A stretch of 7,696 nt of DNA, from contig JACPOX010000266.1 of NCBI GenBank assembly GCA_016191305.1, positions 1-7,696 of the forward strand, given 5' to 3'. Below, piece after piece: positions 5,709 through 7,696 of the stretch (position 1 is its first letter; the number at the start of each line of letters is the position of its first letter). A program made the translations under genes and the position numbers. The DNA comes from Legionella longbeachae. GTDB taxonomy: Bacteria > Pseudomonadota > Gammaproteobacteria > Legionellales > Legionellaceae. Below the pieces are notes generated by a model. It had not been told where the DNA came from, did no database searches, and saw nothing but the letters and a program-made list of their open reading frames with translations.

Positions 5709-5757
5709 GGGCAGGGCTTAAATTTTGTATTCAAGGATCAAAATTCAACCCTGACCC
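5709..5757. repeat. Palindromic repeat, copy 2; possible hairpin between convergent genes
   Basis: GGGCAGGGCTTAAATTTTG and CAAAATTCAACCCTGACCC are near-perfect inverted complements around an ~11-base centre, giving a long stem. It begins 18 bases after the histone-like gene's stop, in the gap where that gene and the PqiC-like gene converge. It could stop or stabilise transcripts from both sides, though no T-tract follows. The end pattern resembles extragenic palindromes mobilised by REP-associated tyrosine transposases, which is an inference. Confidence 0.65.
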
Positions 5758-5863
5758 GCATGTATTTTATTGAGAATCGTATCACCTTTACATAGTTTGG
5801 AGCTAGAGGGATAGTCCTGCTAATGTAATCCTTTATTTTCTTCTTTATACGGAACTATTCCTC

Positions 5864-6457
5864 TTATTTATTTTTAATGAAAAAACGTGCAATTTCTTTT
5901 GATAAACTAGTGAGATTATTATTCATACTTTTTACCAGCGCTTCCGTACTGATTACTGGAATTGTACTCTGATAATAAGCATTTCCTTTATGAATAAGTT
6001 TTTCATTATGATAAATAATGTATTCGGCTCTTAATGTACTTGTACCATGAATATCAATTTCAAATTGTGAAATTCCTACTTGCAGATGATAATTTGGGTG
6101 AAATTTATTATCCCAAGGTGAACTTTGAACGATAGACCCCGGTATTAATGTAGAAAGATTAGTAGTTAATACAAGCATTATATTTTTATCTAAAGGGCCA
6201 GCCCATTGGTTAAATTCCTCAATGTTTAAGTGATGTGGTGTTTGGTTAATCATTAATTGGTTTTTTTTAATGGACCCAGGAATATTTACTTCATCAATAC
6301 CTATCTGTAATTGATGATAGAAATTATGATTGCTTTTTTGCGGGGGAAGTGAAGTTAATAGATAAAATTGCGATTCTTTGCTTTTACTACAACCACAGAG
6401 GATTAAAGCGGTGAGTAATAGCATCAAGGGCTTAGAAAATAATCTAAACATTTTCAT
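5864..6457 (-). CDS. PqiC-like ABC-type transport auxiliary outer-membrane lipoprotein
   Basis: The 197-residue product begins with a lipoprotein signal peptide: KMFRLFSKP, a hydrophobic stretch, then the lipobox LCGC with Cys23 as the lipidated residue. The rest follows the ABC-type transport auxiliary lipoprotein (PqiC/YmbA) family. It has FYLLTSLPP (about 32-40), IGIDEVNIPGSIKKNQLMI (about 52-70), the EEFNQWAGPLDKNIMLVLTTNL helix region, SSPW and a YHLQVGISQFE strand. Members sit in the outer membrane and receive the periplasmic end of an MCE-protein tunnel that moves lipids between the membranes. Its ATG overlaps the TGA of the MCE gene by four bases (ATGA), so translation is coupled; GAGGT lies about 6 bases before the start. 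It is the last gene of the operon. Length is normal for the family. Confidence 0.88.
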   Translation of the reverse strand: MKMFRLFSKPLMLLLTALILCGCSKSKESQFYLLTSLPPQKSNHNFYHQLQIGIDEVNIPGSIKKNQLMINQTPHHLNIEEFNQWAGPLDKNIMLVLTTNLSTLIPGSIVQSSPWDNKFHPNYHLQVGISQFEIDIHGTSTLRAEYIIYHNEKLIHKGNAYYQSTIPVISTEALVKSMNNNLTSLSKEIARFFIKNK

Positions 6458-7200
6458 TGCTTACCTCTTAGTAAAGATTCCGGATATCGGGATAGATAAT
6501 CAGTTAAGTTTTGAGTGGAGTAAGCTGCTGCGCTAATTTGTTTTAAACTTTGATTTAAAGTACTCACCACCCCTGGAACATTTTGGTTTAAGCTAGAGGT
6601 TAAGATATCGATACTATCTGTAACTTTCTGTATGGATGCTAAAGTATCTTTGATTTCTTTTGAACGAACTAATTCTCTAATGTCTTCAAGAGTCTTTCTT
6701 GCTGTCTCGAATACATCTTCCATTGATGTATATCGTTCAATTGTATTACGAGTTGGGAAAATAGGATAATTTTGGTAATACGTTTGCTGGAATTTACCGT
6801 GAGAATTTGACTGAATCAACTCAACTTCAGCCACACCAGTTAATAAATTTGGTTTGCCGATGTTTGCTACATAACCATTATCGATCAGGAGGTAAACTGG
6901 GTCTTGGTTAAAACTATAGCTCCTATTAACGAAAAAACGCACATAAACGGGGATACTTACTTTATTTTGATCTTCATTTTCAGTAAGTTCAATATGTGTG
7001 ATTTCACCTATTTTCACTCCGCGATAGGTCACCGAAGAATTAACTACTAATCCTTTTAAAGAGCCCTTGAAAAACATGACAAAAGTTTGTGCTTGTGCAC
7101 TTTTGTATTCTTTATAAAAAAAAATACTGCCGGAGATTAGCAAACAGAGGGCTCCTGCTACAAAAACACCAACTAATGTGTAGAATCGGTCTTGATGCAT
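6454..7200 (-). CDS. MCE/MlaD-domain protein of a lipid-transport system
   Basis: This protein of about 248 residues is anchored by one N-terminal membrane helix (about 7-29, VGVFVAGALCLLISGSIFFY). A single MCE domain follows at about 37-125: the strand FVMFFKGSLKGLVVNSSVTY, the signature RGVKIGEI, and VYLLIDNGYVA before GVAEVEL. The C-terminal ~95 residues are helical (a series of Ser/Thr/Leu heptads such as IQKVTDSIDILTSSLNQ) and may form the tunnel barrel seen in MlaD hexamers or PqiB. One MCE domain makes it MlaD-type rather than three-domain PqiB. It acts in the periplasm, tethered to the inner membrane. ATG 7206 is also in frame, but AAGGA is placed 5 bases before ATG 7200, whereas it touches 7206. 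It lies directly behind the permease and overlaps the lipoprotein gene. Confidence 0.9.
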   Translation of the reverse strand: MHQDRFYTLVGVFVAGALCLLISGSIFFYKEYKSAQAQTFVMFFKGSLKGLVVNSSVTYRGVKIGEITHIELTENEDQNKVSIPVYVRFFVNRSYSFNQDPVYLLIDNGYVANIGKPNLLTGVAEVELIQSNSHGKFQQTYYQNYPIFPTRNTIERYTSMEDVFETARKTLEDIRELVRSKEIKDTLASIQKVTDSIDILTSSLNQNVPGVVSTLNQSLKQISAAAYSTQNLTDYLSRYPESLLRGKQ

Positions 7201-7208
7201 TCTCATCC

Positions 7209-7696
7209 TTAGAATGTATATTTAATGTACGTGCTGACTATGATTAACCAAAATGAACTGCGTGTTAAAATTCGAGAGATGGCTTTTCTCAAATTTATTT
7301 TTCTAATTGCTGCTTCATAATAATAATAACTGGCAGAAAATCCAATAACGATGCATAAAATTAATGTTTTAACGAAAGAGTATATCAGATCAAATACCGT
7401 TGTTGAATTAAGGATATAGATCAAAAATTCATTGGTCGTATATCCAAACAAAAAATGAAAACTAATATAAAAACTTACAAAAATAGATGTAACAAGATAA
7501 ATATATAAGAGTAATGATGTAATATTTATACCAATAATAATTGGCCATACGTGGGTGCTAATAAAATCATCGGGATTTTTCCAATATGTTTTACTTCGCT
7601 GAATAACATATACGGGCATTCCTAAAGTACATAAAGCGGGAATAGTATAGTCTCCAAATTTTTCTTCGTTCAATGCTTGTCTCCCTATAATCCATG
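7209..7696 (-). CDS. MlaE-like lipid ABC-transporter permease, 5' end outside window
   Basis: The frame is open from the right edge to TAA 7211-7209, giving 161 visible C-terminal residues plus a lone start-like TTG (7673) that need not be used. PALCTLGMPVYVIQ resembles the MlaE segment after the coupling region (A-L-x-T/V-M/L-G). It is followed by about four hydrophobic segments (around WPIIIGINITSLLLYIYLV, IFVSFYISFHFLFGY, FVKTLILCIVIGFSASYYYY and SFWLIIVSTYIKY). The layout fits the C-terminal part of MlaE/YrbE permeases, with sequence that is quite divergent and rich in Ile/Tyr. It should sit in the inner membrane, contacting the MCE protein encoded two bases downstream. The partner ATPase is not visible and would have to lie further upstream or elsewhere. 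Confidence 0.8.
   Translation of the reverse strand, partial: WIIGRQALNEEKFGDYTIPALCTLGMPVYVIQRSKTYWKNPDDFISTHVWPIIIGINITSLLLYIYLVTSIFVSFYISFHFLFGYTTNEFLIYILNSTTVFDLIYSFVKTLILCIVIGFSASYYYYEAAIRKINLRKAISRILTRSSFWLIIVSTYIKYTF

Noticed and set aside
5772..5863. Terminator for the lipid-transport operon
   Set aside because: Only 4-bp stems (such as GGAA/TTCC around 5851-5861) are visible; the palindrome at 5709-5757 is the better candidate.
1..7696. CRISPR array, tRNA, rRNA or riboswitch
   Set aside because: No regularly spaced repeats, cloverleaf-like segments or recognisable aptamer motifs were seen on either strand.

Overview
The window looks like a stretch of a low-GC gammaproteobacterial chromosome, most probably Legionella or a close relative. 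This is inferred from AT-rich codon use, a Cys/His papain-fold protein of effector type, an avidin-like secreted protein, and divergent MCE/PqiC lipid-transport genes. No rRNA or tRNA is present to settle the taxonomy.

Layout. The left edge (2-739, +) is the 3' part of a TPR-repeat gene that starts outside the window. From 740 to about 3410 the DNA is largely a scrap-yard. A minus-strand gene tail carries an in-frame stop (762-950). A plus-strand gene was broken by two opposite frameshifts (about 980-1414). A minus-strand pair follows: an intact exported avidin-like protein with no tryptophan (1554-1970), and behind it the first ~40 codons of a GNAT acetyltransferase (1376-1537). Then come an AT-rich palindrome-bearing spacer (1971-2370), a patchwork of coding-like frames (2374-2937), and the C-terminal half of an IS6-type transposase (3014-3403).

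From 3554 to 4714 (+) lies one intact 386-residue protein with NlpC/P60-like Cys/His motifs, a candidate secreted effector sitting next to IS debris. It is followed by a REP-like hairpin (4804-4834) and a doubtful short minus ORF. A lysine-rich histone-H1-like protein (5253-5690, +) is bracketed by two copies of a ~47-bp imperfect palindromic repeat (5132-5177 and 5709-5757).

The right end is a tight minus-strand operon: MlaE-like permease (cut by the window edge), a single-domain MCE (MlaD/PqiB-like) protein, and a PqiC-like outer-membrane lipoprotein. The genes are 2 nt apart (permease to the first ATG of the MCE gene) or overlap by 4 nt (MCE to lipoprotein). Together they should form part of an envelope-spanning lipid transporter; its ATPase is not in the window.
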